The notes: generated by a model from the sequence alone, not told the origin. 64,000 nucleotides of DNA from an uncultured Alkaliphilus sp. (GCA_938074565.1 CALJEQ010000005.1:62001-126000), one strand, 5' to 3'. Shown: positions 43,031 to 52,713, counted from the first letter of the stretch. Numbers and translations: made by a program.

Positions 43031-44614
43031 CTACCCAAAAAGGTAGTGAATATCAAAGTTTTCACCATTCCATTCAATTCTCTTCACAAGATTTTTGATT
43101 AAGTCTCGCTTCTCTTTATAAGGTACTGTATCAATTAGTTGTGAAAAACGCATAATACTTTCGTTAAACACTTCAATATTTAAATCTTCTATCATATTAC
43201 TGTTATCTTCAATCTGTTTTTTAAGTTCTATATTTTCATTTTCTAGTTTTTCCATTTCTGCAAAAATATATTTAGTTACTGTACTGTTTTCATTTGATGC
43301 CAGTTGCTTAACTAAATTTTCAATATGTTTTTTATTGATTTCTATTTTATTTTTCATTTTTTTTATTTCTTTATCTCTGTTTTCTAATTTATCATTATAG
43401 GCTTTAATTCCACTAAAAAGACCAGACTCAATGTCTTTTTTTATTTCATCAATTATAATGTTATCAATATGTCTACCGATTAAATTTTTACAATCACATC
43501 TAACTCCTCTAGAAATATCCTTCATAGAACAAACATAATAGTGAAGCAACTCACCTGTATTCTTACTTTTCTGACCATATTTAATCTTCATAAAACTGTC
43601 ACACTTTGTGCATCTTAGTAAAGTAGACAACATGGCAGCATAAGAACCTTGACGTGGTGCTAATGATTTATTTTGTTGCAATATTTTTTGAACCCTAACC
43701 CAATCCTTACCAGGTATAATACCATTATGTTTACCTATAGAAATAATCCATTCGGACATGTCTTTTTGCTTTACAGACTGTCCTTTTTTGACTAGGTTTT
43801 TATTATATGCCATTACTCCATGCTTACCATTAAATTCAGCTTTATTTTCAGCAATTTGGGCGTTATTAGCTGTAAAATAATCAAATACATCTTCATCAGC
43901 AGTAGCATACACTGGGTTTATAAGTATATGACGAATACCAAATTTGTGAAAATCATTACCTTTTTTAGTTTTAATGTTGTTTTGAACTAAAAAGGTTTCT
44001 ACTTGAGATAAAGATTTTAATTCTAAATACTTTTGAAATACAAGCTGTACAATTTTTAGTTCATCTTCTAGTGGTGAAAGTTTAAACATTTTACGCTCCT
44101 TCATAGATTCATCAAGATATATAATAGGCTCGGACTCAAAGCCTGTTGGGCAGTTACCCCCTAACCACCTACCAGTACGTGCAAGTTGCATCATATTGTC
44201 TTGAATACGTTCAGCTATAGTTTCTCTTTCTAGTTGGGCAAAAACACTAGAAATATACATCATTGCCCTTCCCATCGGGCTTGTGGTATCAAAACTCTCA
44301 CGAAGAGATATAAAAGAAATATTGTATTTCTCAAGTTCTTCAATAGTATTTGAAAAATCAGAAACGTTCCTACTAATCCTATCTAATCTGTAGCAGATTA
44401 GAATATCAATTTTTTTTGCTTTTGCATCCTTCATCATTTTCTTAAACTGAGGTCGATCAATATTGCCACCAGAAAACCCTTCATCTTCATATAAAACTAT
44501 ATCAGCACCAGGGAAGTGTTTTTCTATATACTCTTTACAGAGTTCTATTTGATTAAGGATAGAATCTCCTTTTCCCGTAAATTTTGATTTGCGTGAATAA
44601 ATTGCAACTTTCAA
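43031..44614 (-). CDS. Large serine recombinase, SpoIVCA-like
   Basis: VAIYSRKSKFTGKGDSILNQIELCKEYI, LICYRLDRISRNVSDFSNTIEEL, GRAMMYISSVFAQLERETIAERI, zinc-ribbon-like CTKCDSFM, coiled coil. Confidence 0.95.
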   Translation of the reverse strand: MKVAIYSRKSKFTGKGDSILNQIELCKEYIEKHFPGADIVLYEDEGFSGGNIDRPQFKKMMKDAKAKKIDILICYRLDRISRNVSDFSNTIEELEKYNISFISLRESFDTTSPMGRAMMYISSVFAQLERETIAERIQDNMMQLARTGRWLGGNCPTGFESEPIIYLDESMKERKMFKLSPLEDELKIVQLVFQKYLELKSLSQVETFLVQNNIKTKKGNDFHKFGIRHILINPVYATADEDVFDYFTANNAQIAENKAEFNGKHGVMAYNKNLVKKGQSVKQKDMSEWIISIGKHNGIIPGKDWVRVQKILQQNKSLAPRQGSYAAMLSTLLRCTKCDSFMKIKYGQKSKNTGELLHYYVCSMKDISRGVRCDCKNLIGRHIDNIIIDEIKKDIESGLFSGIKAYNDKLENRDKEIKKMKNKIEINKKHIENLVKQLASNENSTVTKYIFAEMEKLENENIELKKQIEDNSNMIEDLNIEVFNESIMRFSQLIDTVPYKEKRDLIKNLVKRIEWNGENFDIHYLFG

Positions 44615-44707
44615 GTTAGAAACCTCCTAATCTAAACTTATATTATAATAATTATAGTTTATTTATAATCTTAGGTAAAGAAAAAGCCCCTATGGGGCAA
44701 ATAAATG

Positions 44708-46375
44708 CTATATTCTTAAATCAATTTTTACATCTCTAACTCTTTTTACTAAGTAATGTGTTGATATGAATAATATGAAAGTAGCTAGTAAAATTAATAA
44801 TATTGATATGTCTATATTCTTAAAAAGAAGAGTTCTAAAATAATCACTTAAAAAAATTAAAAGTGGAAGTATACTAAAAATTAGTAGAACCCAAAGTGTT
44901 GAAAACTCGGTTATTTTTTCGCTAATATGTATTAGGTTATTTTTAAGTATGTCATTGCTAAAAATGTTATCTAGATCTTTTGGAGATAACAGGCTTTTAT
45001 AAGATTTTTTTAGACTCTTTATAATTTCATTATAATGCTTTAAGTCGGAAGTAATTCCATTTAATGATACAATCAGATATATGTAAGATATTGAATTTAT
45101 AAACAGTAGTACAATGCTTACATCCCTATTAAATAAATTAGTATATTGTGGGTTTTCACTAAAAATACCAGCAATAAAAATAGTAAATATAAAAGAGAAA
45201 GTAGCTATAAAGTTATTTTTAAAAGAAGATGCAAAGTCACTAATAATATCCCCACTTTTAATAGAAATATCAATTATACTATCAGTTATTTTAGCTTTTA
45301 AATCTATGTATTTCTCTGTGTTTTCTTGAAGGTAAATTGAATGATTAGATTGAATTGATGCTAAGGTATTGTTGTCTACACTTAGTAAGCTATTAGAATA
45401 ATCTAATTCTAGTGTCATAATATTTCTACTTAAAATTAATCTATCATTAATATTACCATCTTTATAAATCCAATGAAATATATTAAAAATAGAGTCGTTG
45501 GGGTTTATCAAGCCTTTATAATCAATCGTTTTTGTAATAAGCTTATAACCCTGTAAGTGTATTTTTAATGTATTATTATCTATAAATTCACTATAATTTG
45601 CAATATTAACTATAGATATTATAAATAAAAGCTTATTAAATAATAAATTTATTTTTTCATTCCTAGACTTAGTATTAAACTTAAAAGAATATGGTGTAAG
45701 TTTTAAATCACAACCAATAAATCTACAGTTAAATTTATACTCTTCTATTGCTTTTGTATCAAAACCATTTTGTATATTATAAGTATTAATAGATTCGATA
45801 CTATGTACAAAGAATATATTATTAGTATAAAATTCATTTTCAGATTCATCAATAAAGAATATAACTTTATTATTATAGTGGACTCGTTTTGAAAAAATTT
45901 CTAAAATTTCTTTAAGGTTTAATCGATCAAGATAGTCTATAAAATAATTAAACAAATAAATTCTATGAGTAGGGTTAATACTTTCTGGTTTACTAAATTT
46001 AATTTCTAAATGCAAATATTCTGATTCATCAATATCTTCAAATTCTTTATCTTTTAAGTATTGAAATTCATCCTGTAATTTAGTTCTTAAATCATCATTA
46101 AGACTTTTTTTATCGTAAAGACCTCTAAAATCTGGGCTACAATTAGGTTCACTTATATCTTTATCTAACGTTCTAAAAATGAATTCAAAGGTATCCGACT
46201 CAAGTTTTTTACATATTTCTTCGATAGTTTGGTAGTAAATCTCAAATGTAGAAAGTTTAAATTTTTCTATCTTATAATTTAATTTTGCTACGCTAAAAGT
46301 TTCTTTGGGTGTTGGATCTATTAATGTATGATTATCTTCAGTAAAAAGAGATATAAACTTAGTTATTAAACTCAT
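44708..46375 (-). CDS. Hypothetical protein with C-terminal transmembrane helices
   Basis: Long soluble N-terminus, about four hydrophobic segments in the C-terminal third. Confidence 0.6.
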   Translation of the reverse strand: MSLITKFISLFTEDNHTLIDPTPKETFSVAKLNYKIEKFKLSTFEIYYQTIEEICKKLESDTFEFIFRTLDKDISEPNCSPDFRGLYDKKSLNDDLRTKLQDEFQYLKDKEFEDIDESEYLHLEIKFSKPESINPTHRIYLFNYFIDYLDRLNLKEILEIFSKRVHYNNKVIFFIDESENEFYTNNIFFVHSIESINTYNIQNGFDTKAIEEYKFNCRFIGCDLKLTPYSFKFNTKSRNEKINLLFNKLLFIISIVNIANYSEFIDNNTLKIHLQGYKLITKTIDYKGLINPNDSIFNIFHWIYKDGNINDRLILSRNIMTLELDYSNSLLSVDNNTLASIQSNHSIYLQENTEKYIDLKAKITDSIIDISIKSGDIISDFASSFKNNFIATFSFIFTIFIAGIFSENPQYTNLFNRDVSIVLLFINSISYIYLIVSLNGITSDLKHYNEIIKSLKKSYKSLLSPKDLDNIFSNDILKNNLIHISEKITEFSTLWVLLIFSILPLLIFLSDYFRTLLFKNIDISILLILLATFILFISTHYLVKRVRDVKIDLRI

Positions 46376-46471
46376 TCAATAGACCCCCTTTACATTAATA
46401 TTTTATGTTAATACTTATATCATAATATCTCTATATATAATACGCAATATTTTATTATTAATAACTTTATA

Positions 46472-47563
46472 TTAACTAATTTCATCTTGTAGTTCTGGAT
46501 TGTTTTCAATTAGTTGTTCAACTGGTGGTGTAAGTAATTCTTTAATAGTATTTTCATCATCTGTTCTTATCTTTAAAAAATATTCTTCTTTTTCCTTTTC
46601 GTGTACTACATAAATTTCATTGCGATTTATCTTTCCTTCTATAGATAGAAGAATAGTTTTAGATTTTAAGGGATGAAATTTTCTAGTAACCAATCTTTTT
46701 TTTATACCTTTGGGGTCAATAGAAAATCTTTTATCAAACCCTTTTTTGCTATCTGCTATCTTGTCTATTTTATCAAAAACTTTATCAATCTCTTCACTAT
46801 CACATATTTTTTTTATAGTTTCCTTAAATTCTTCTAAATCAAAATTTTCGTTGGTTCTAAAATAACTAATAGTTTCATTTCTAAGGTCGGTAAAAATTGC
46901 TCTATCACTGATTTTTTTATCCATTACATTGATGATATTGTCTACGGCATTATCAGTATTAACTTCATCATTATTGCATTTATCTAAATCTAAAAAATCA
47001 TCATACCAATGAACAGCATGGGATTTTTGAATAGAATCATCAATATATATATTATAAACTTCAAATTCTCCATCTATATTTTTAATTTCAAAAATACATA
47101 TTCTTAGGGGAGTTTTTTTCTTTTTATCATAAAGAAAAGCTTCAATTATTTCCATTGAATTACGATTAACACCTGTAAAAAATTCATTCTTCATCAAAAT
47201 ATAGTAGTATCCTTCTTCGTTTTTTATTAAAGACTGTATTAGACCACCACTACTTATTTGTGCAGCACCTCTCGAAAATCTAATTTCAGATTCCAATAGT
47301 TTTTGTGCTATTAGTTCTGAATTTTCATCAAAATTAGCTTGATCTGTTTCATCTTGCAGACACTTTTTTATAATAGCGAAAACTTCGTTAGTATCTCTTT
47401 TAAGTTTATAACGCTGACAATTGGTAGAATCATTTAATACATAAGAAGCTGTTTCGGTAATATAATTTGTCAATGTTTCATGTTCGGAGTCTTTAAAAAT
47501 TATGATTTTGCTTTGTCCATCAATATCATAATAACTTTTTAACAAAATATCTGTATTGTCCAT
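46472..47563 (-). CDS. Hypothetical cytosolic protein
   Basis: ORF 46472..47611; ATG at 47563 preceded by AAAGGAGTG RBS; paired with the downstream membrane protein. Confidence 0.55.
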   Translation of the reverse strand: MDNTDILLKSYYDIDGQSKIIIFKDSEHETLTNYITETASYVLNDSTNCQRYKLKRDTNEVFAIIKKCLQDETDQANFDENSELIAQKLLESEIRFSRGAAQISSGGLIQSLIKNEEGYYYILMKNEFFTGVNRNSMEIIEAFLYDKKKKTPLRICIFEIKNIDGEFEVYNIYIDDSIQKSHAVHWYDDFLDLDKCNNDEVNTDNAVDNIINVMDKKISDRAIFTDLRNETISYFRTNENFDLEEFKETIKKICDSEEIDKVFDKIDKIADSKKGFDKRFSIDPKGIKKRLVTRKFHPLKSKTILLSIEGKINRNEIYVVHEKEKEEYFLKIRTDDENTIKELLTPPVEQLIENNPELQDEIS

Positions 47564-47903
47564 TATGAGCACTCCTTTATAGTTTAAATAGTTAATCAAA
47601 TTATACAACACTATATCTGTTGAATTTTGCTACAATTTGTCGAATGAAATAAAATATTTTCATAAAACAATTTTTAACAAAACAGAAGAAAGAGACCTTC
47701 CCCCACTCACTTATTCAAATAGTAAAAAAGGGGGTTAAGGTTCAAGATTGGGATAACATAAAAGATTATTTAGTAAATGTTTTTTTGTTAACAGAATATT
47801 TGTAATTTAATCATCAAACTTCATAAATAATGTGTTAAAATACAATATAAAGCTTTAAAAATGGAGTGAAATATAGAAATGGAAAAGATAAAGTAGATAA
47901 CAC

Positions 47904-48134
47904 TTGCAAATTAAATATATAACTGCAAACCGAGAATATATTATAAGTTGTATTAAAAAGTTACTTGATTGTTTAATAGAAGAAAATGATACAAAGTCAA
48001 TTAAAATGCTTTTTAAGAGCCTTTATAAAAGTTGTAAGAGTAACAATAGTGACTTTAGTAATGATTTGAAACTAATTACAATGGATGTTATTATATTTTT
48101 AGAAGAAAGGGGTTATCTAAATGAAAAAAATTAG
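47904..48134 (+). CDS. Hypothetical small protein overlapping pro-peptide gene
   Basis: TTG-start ORF, 14-nt overlap with 48121..48240. Confidence 0.4.
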   Translation: MQIKYITANREYIISCIKKLLDCLIEENDTKSIKMLFKSLYKSCKSNNSDFSNDLKLITMDVIIFLEERGYLNEKN

Positions 48135-48240
48135 TAGATTGTTAGTTGTTTTACTTGTAGTTACAACTATTATTACAGGGTTTGTATATGCAGGCCCTGA
48201 CAGTAATCCACGACCAGATTCTGTAGTAATTGAAAAGTAA
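48121..48240 (+). CDS. Small exported pro-peptide (candidate signalling peptide)
   Basis: Own translation: MKKISRLLVVLLVVTTIITGFVYAGPDSNPRPDSVVIEK; signal peptide; upstream GAAAGGGG; terminator follows. Confidence 0.65.
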   Translation: MKKISRLLVVLLVVTTIITGFVYAGPDSNPRPDSVVIEK

Positions 48241-48242
48241 AA

Positions 48243-48273
48243 TAAATACCCCCTGATTTAGGGGGTATTTATT
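48243..48273 (+). terminator. Rho-independent terminator
   Basis: aaataccccctgatttagggggtattta. Confidence 0.75.
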
Positions 48274-48406
48274 TTTGAGTATACTCAATTATTTTTGTCA
48301 CATTTGTAATTCATTTTAATATATTAAAAAAATTGCGAAACTCGCAACTTTATTTAGTACATTTAGTGCTATAATTATCTTAACTATAATGCATGGGGGT
48401 ATACAT

Positions 48407-49147
48407 ATGAATAAACTGCTGAATGAATTTAAAGTAGAAAAAGACAATGAGCATCTAACAGTACAAGTAATCGAAAATGAAACAGGTATAAAGATTAATA
48501 TTGATACAAATACACCATTATCAATTTCGGTAAATGGTGATGTTGTAGAAGAACTATTTAATCAAGAAGAATATAAGTATATTCCACCACATATAAGACC
48601 GTTTATCTCCAGTAGTTTTCAATGCGACAGAGAAACCAAGAAAGAAGGAGAGTGCAAAGGAGGGACATGTTTAAATACAGACGTAATATACTTACAGGAT
48701 AAAGACAATCTTCCAATTCCCTTACTTACGCCTAAACGCATTCGATGCAATAAAGAAATAGATAGGGAAAATAGGAAAGTCCTTTGCAGTTACTTAGAAA
48801 TAGGAGAAGAATTTATGTATGATTTTCTACTTGTGAATATTCCTATTAATGGTTCTGATTTGAGGATTGAAATAGATTTATATGAATATGAGCAAATTGA
48901 AATTTTTAAAAATGTAAATATTGAAAATGGGTTAGAGCACTTCGATAGGTTAATAAATGATTTATCAAAATTAGGATTTAAATTGAATCATATTTGTCGT
49001 AATGATGGACGGTATGATAGCTTATATGAACTAATAATTCCGATAGATAATTTTAATAAAGATGATGTACGTGAGGCAGTAAAATTGTGTTATTGTTACA
49101 ATAGTAATTTGGAAAATAGCTATTTAGCAAATAAAATATATAAGTAA
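48407..49147 (+). CDS. Hypothetical protein with cysteine cluster
   Basis: ATG 48407; FQCDRETKKEGECKGGTCLNTD...IRCNKEI...VLCSYLEIG. Confidence 0.5.
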   Translation: MNKLLNEFKVEKDNEHLTVQVIENETGIKINIDTNTPLSISVNGDVVEELFNQEEYKYIPPHIRPFISSSFQCDRETKKEGECKGGTCLNTDVIYLQDKDNLPIPLLTPKRIRCNKEIDRENRKVLCSYLEIGEEFMYDFLLVNIPINGSDLRIEIDLYEYEQIEIFKNVNIENGLEHFDRLINDLSKLGFKLNHICRNDGRYDSLYELIIPIDNFNKDDVREAVKLCYCYNSNLENSYLANKIYK

Positions 49148-49299
49148 GTTTTTATTCAAAAAGGGGGGAATTCAATAATTGTACTGTCTAAAGAATTAAC
49201 ATTATAAATAACTTCAATAAAAAATACAGCACATTACATCTAGTACATATAAAATTTGCTATGATATAATGTACAATAGAAAGTATTAGAGGTTCAGAG

Positions 49300-50595
49300 G
49301 TGATGAGATTAATGAAATTGACCTTAAATGATATTGTAATAAAAAGTGCTGGCGAGCAACTCAAAGAAAAAATAACAGATAAATTTGGTACATTAAAAGC
49401 TTTTGCAGATTTTTTAGGTATAACCGATAGAGATTTAAGGAGGAAATTAAACTCAAAACAAGTTGAATTATTTAATAGTAGTATTGTTAAATTCAAATTA
49501 CGCTTAACTAATATATTTGAAGCAAGTTATGATGAGCTAGTTCTAACAGACGAAAAGCAAGCTATACGTTTTGTAGATAACCTATTTGAAAACATTCATG
49601 GCTATAAAAATGAAGAAGATATGTTAATTATTAAAAAACTAAAAGATTTATGCTACAGCTACAATCTTACTAGAGAGCTTGTTAAAATTAAGAGGATAGA
49701 AGCAATATATTATTACTATAACGATAGTTTTAATAGAGCCACAGATACTTTAAGAAAAGCCATTGATGAGGCTACTGACAAAAGTTATAAAAATTTAGAG
49801 ATATTCTTTATATGTGATTTAGCGATGTTGTATTATTTTAAAAAAGATAATATTACAGCAGATCAAATATTAAAGACTATAAACATAGCAGAAGCGGAAG
49901 ACAATGAGCTTAAGAAAAGAGTATGCTATAAGTATTATTACAACTGTGCCACCCTTAAACTAAGCATGACGTATTATGAAGAAGCCATTAATTATTACAA
50001 AAAAGCTTTACAGTATAGTAGGGATGATATAGACCAGGGCGTAGTTTTAAGTGGCATAGGTTTAGTATATAAGAAAAAGGGTGAGTATGATAAAGCTTTA
50101 ACTTATTATGATGAAGCCTTAAAAATTCAAAGCGATAATAATACGTTAATTATCACATATAATAACAGGGCAGAGTTATTCCGTTGTATCGGTGACTTAG
50201 AAAATGCACAAGTTGAAATACGTAAGGCTATAAAAATAATTGAGGCTAACAATATTAATACAATGCACAGTGTTATTGTTTATAAAACTGGGTTCGAGAT
50301 AGAAATTGCAAAAGGACAAGTAACTAAAACAATTGATAAAGTAGTTGAATGGCACTATAATATAGAAAAACATCATATATTTAAAGAATATGTTATTGAA
50401 GGACTAGAGATTATTATAACAGAGTTAGAAAAACATCAATCCTTCTTAGATCTGAAAAAAGTTGGTATATTAATTAATGATTTAATAATGAAAGCACAGA
50501 CATCAAATGAAACAAACTATCTTAGCGATTTAGAAAAATATTTAGGTAAGATAGTAACAATATTTTTTAAAAATAAAATAGAATGGAGGTATTAA
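49300..50595 (+). CDS. HTH + TPR regulator, putative RRNPP-type peptide receptor
   Basis: FGTLKAFADFLGITDRDLRRKLNSKQ HTH; TPR units such as AINYYKKALQYSRDDIDQGVVLSGIGLVYKKKGEYDKALTYYDEALKIQ. Confidence 0.78.
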   Translation: MMRLMKLTLNDIVIKSAGEQLKEKITDKFGTLKAFADFLGITDRDLRRKLNSKQVELFNSSIVKFKLRLTNIFEASYDELVLTDEKQAIRFVDNLFENIHGYKNEEDMLIIKKLKDLCYSYNLTRELVKIKRIEAIYYYYNDSFNRATDTLRKAIDEATDKSYKNLEIFFICDLAMLYYFKKDNITADQILKTINIAEAEDNELKKRVCYKYYYNCATLKLSMTYYEEAINYYKKALQYSRDDIDQGVVLSGIGLVYKKKGEYDKALTYYDEALKIQSDNNTLIITYNNRAELFRCIGDLENAQVEIRKAIKIIEANNINTMHSVIVYKTGFEIEIAKGQVTKTIDKVVEWHYNIEKHHIFKEYVIEGLEIIITELEKHQSFLDLKKVGILINDLIMKAQTSNETNYLSDLEKYLGKIVTIFFKNKIEWRY

Positions 50596-50596
50596 A

Positions 50597-50743
50597 ATGA
50601 AAAAGAAAATTATAAGTTTGTTATTAGTAGTATCTATGGCATTGGTTTTAGTAACTAACGTGACCAAGGTTTCCACTGAACAAGAAAATTTAACAACTGA
50701 ATTTAAAATACATACTGATAATCCAAATCCAACACATGTATAA
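50597..50743 (+). CDS. Small exported pro-peptide, candidate cognate signal of the adjacent RRNPP-type regulator
   Basis: Own translation: MKKKIISLLLVVSMALVLVTNVTKVSTEQENLTTEFKIHTDNPNPTHV; TGGAGG RBS inside the 3' end of the regulator; terminator follows. Confidence 0.72.
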   Translation: MKKKIISLLLVVSMALVLVTNVTKVSTEQENLTTEFKIHTDNPNPTHV

Positions 50744-50746
50744 AAT

Positions 50747-50777
50747 AAGCTAGCGAAAAATCGCTAGTTTTTTTTTA
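50747..50777 (+). terminator. Rho-independent terminator
   Basis: aagctagcg aaaaat cgctagttttttttt. Confidence 0.75.
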
Positions 50778-51238
50778 TACATGTGTTGTCGAAAAATGTC
50801 GCAAAAAACACTAAATATAATTTAAAGTTTATTTATTAGTATAAATATAGTAAGAATAAGTTTATACATGCCTGATAGACACCAAATATATGTTCAAGTT
50901 AACCAAATAAGCAGTATATTACTTTAAGAACTTAATAATTCCATAAAAAACAGGTCTATAGTTTACATTTTATGTAAACTATAAATTTTGACACATATTA
51001 TTTATTTAAGTATAATTTAACTACAAAACACAACTTGTAAGAAACACAACGCTATTATATCAACACTCGAAGTTAACAAGGGGGAAATGGTCATGTGCAT
51101 AGCATGTAAACTAATTAAAGACAATGATATTGAATGCTGTAATATTGATACTATTAAAGAAAAATTTCTATGTTTAATACCAGATTATATGGAAGTAGAT
51201 ATAGTAAAATCAATATCAAAAAAAATAACATCTAGTAA

Positions 51239-51676
51239 TTAGCTGTTATTTTTTTTATCCTTAAACATTATATCGTACATTTGTACTATTTTTTTTATTC
51301 GTTCAGAAATTATTATTTCTGTTTCTTCATTAAGCTTAAAGTCCTTATCTAATAAACCCTCTTCAATAAGACTTTCTACTATTAAGTTGTATATTTCTAA
51401 TTTGTTATTAATATTTGTAGTGTTTTGTAATTTTAAACTTTCTGGTTTTTGTGAATAACTATTTTCTAAATCTTTAGAGTCTGTTTCACATAACAGGTAG
51501 TCAATAGAAACATTAAAAATGTTTGCTAGTTTTTTTAGCATTTCAGTGTCGGGTTCAGCTTTGTTACGTTCCCATTTTGCAACAGCTTGTTGTGTAACAC
51601 CTAACATATCTGCTAATTTTTGTTGAGATAAATTTAATGTATCTCTTAATTGTTTAATTTTAGAACTTAACATTAA
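51239..51676 (-). CDS. XRE-family repressor
   Basis: SSKIKQLRDTLNLSQQKLADMLGVTQQAVAKWERNKAEPDTEMLKKLANIFNVSIDYLL. Confidence 0.88.
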   Translation of the reverse strand, partial: LMLSSKIKQLRDTLNLSQQKLADMLGVTQQAVAKWERNKAEPDTEMLKKLANIFNVSIDYLLCETDSKDLENSYSQKPESLKLQNTTNINNKLEIYNLIVESLIEEGLLDKDFKLNEETEIIISERIKKIVQMYDIMFKDKKNNS

Positions 51677-51757
51677 ACACACTCCTTTCATTTATATTTT
51701 ACAACAAAAAGTTGTTGTGATAAAGAATAACAACTAAAATTCGTAAAAAAATATTGA

Positions 51758-51803
51758 CAACAACCTTAAGTTGTTATATACTAATAACAACTTAAGGTTG
51801 TTG
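51758..51803. promoter_or_regulatory. Inverted-repeat operator in divergent XRE promoter region
   Basis: CAACAACCTTAAGTTGTTAT atacta ATAACAACTTAAGGTTGTTG, perfect 20-bp inverted repeat; TTGACA overlaps its left end. Confidence 0.8.
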
Positions 51804-51842
51804 AGTTAAACTTTTCAAGAAAACAGGAGAGGTGGTGCAAAG

Positions 51843-52043
51843 TTGAGAAAATGGCTTATTCAAGCAAGAGAAAAAAGCAAGTTGTCGCAAAGTGAACTAT
51901 CTAGTTTATGTAATATAACACAACAATATTATAGTTACATTGAACTAGGTGAACGTAGACCTTCTCCTGAAACAGCTCAAAAAATAGCAGAAGTTTTAAA
52001 TTTTGACTGGACTTTGTTTTTTATAACCCAAACAAAATGTTAG
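51843..52043 (+). CDS. XRE-family regulator (Cro-like position)
   Basis: WLIQAREKSKLSQSELSSLCNITQQYYSYIELGERRPSPETAQKIAEVLNF. Confidence 0.85.
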   Translation: MRKWLIQAREKSKLSQSELSSLCNITQQYYSYIELGERRPSPETAQKIAEVLNFDWTLFFITQTKC

Positions 52044-52325
52044 CGTTTTAGCAAAAATAACAATTTTAATTATAATAGCGTTCTACGTTTAATTAAAAAA
52101 TCCTTTAATTATTAAAAAGATAAAAAGAATTTGTATGAGGAGTATAAATATGTGATGACCTCCCTCATAGAAGTAATTAAAATTTTTCAAATAAAATGGT
52201 TGCTGAAATGATGGGGAAGTCTCAACAATTTATAAGAAAATGATTTTTTTGCTAAATAAAAGAACTAACACCTATAAGTAATAGTACAATCTAAGCTTCA
52301 CATAAATTGTAGTGGGGGTGGTGAT

Positions 52326-52538
52326 ATGAGTAAAAATCCATATGCCAATATGAAAGTTAGAAAGTTTATCAATGGTGTCCCATTGGAAGAACTTAACGAA
52401 GAAGAATTAAAAGCATTTCGCAAATGGAATACACAGGTAGCAGAAAGAGTTATTTCAAAACATGTTAATAACATGATAGAGAATGGTGCTACCAAACAAG
52501 AAATTATAAATTTTTTAAAGCCAGGGCTAGAAAACTAG
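52326..52538 (+). CDS. Hypothetical small protein
   Basis: 70-aa ORF, GGGGGTGGTG upstream. Confidence 0.5.
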   Translation: MSKNPYANMKVRKFINGVPLEELNEEELKAFRKWNTQVAERVISKHVNNMIENGATKQEIINFLKPGLEN

Positions 52539-52608
52539 CTCAATATTTTAACAAAAATTAGTACAAGTCATTGATGAATTAGTACAAACCAATGATGGGG
52601 GTGTTGAA

Positions 52609-52713
52609 ATGAAATCTAACTGGTTTGCATTATATTTATCTATAATGAAAGGCTTTACAGTAACAAAGGCATTGAGCCATATGGGGGTTAATGCAAAAAA
52701 AGAAATAGAATAG
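52609..52713 (+). CDS. Hypothetical small protein
   Basis: Own translation MKSNWFALYLSIMKGFTVTKALSHMGVNAKKEIE; GGGGGTG RBS. Confidence 0.4.
   Translation: MKSNWFALYLSIMKGFTVTKALSHMGVNAKKEIE

Noticed and set aside
43001-43098. C-terminal tail HTKMLPISTTQKGSEYQSFHHSIQFSSQDF of ORF 42658..43098 as genuine SigK sequence
   Set aside because: Does not match the SigK family after CIEN and overlaps the recombinase gene; it is read-through into the element
51088-51242. Small ORF near 51.1 kb after GGGGG (about 50 aa, overlapping the 3' end of the XRE repressor gene)
   Set aside because: I could not confirm the frame by hand with certainty; not reported as a gene
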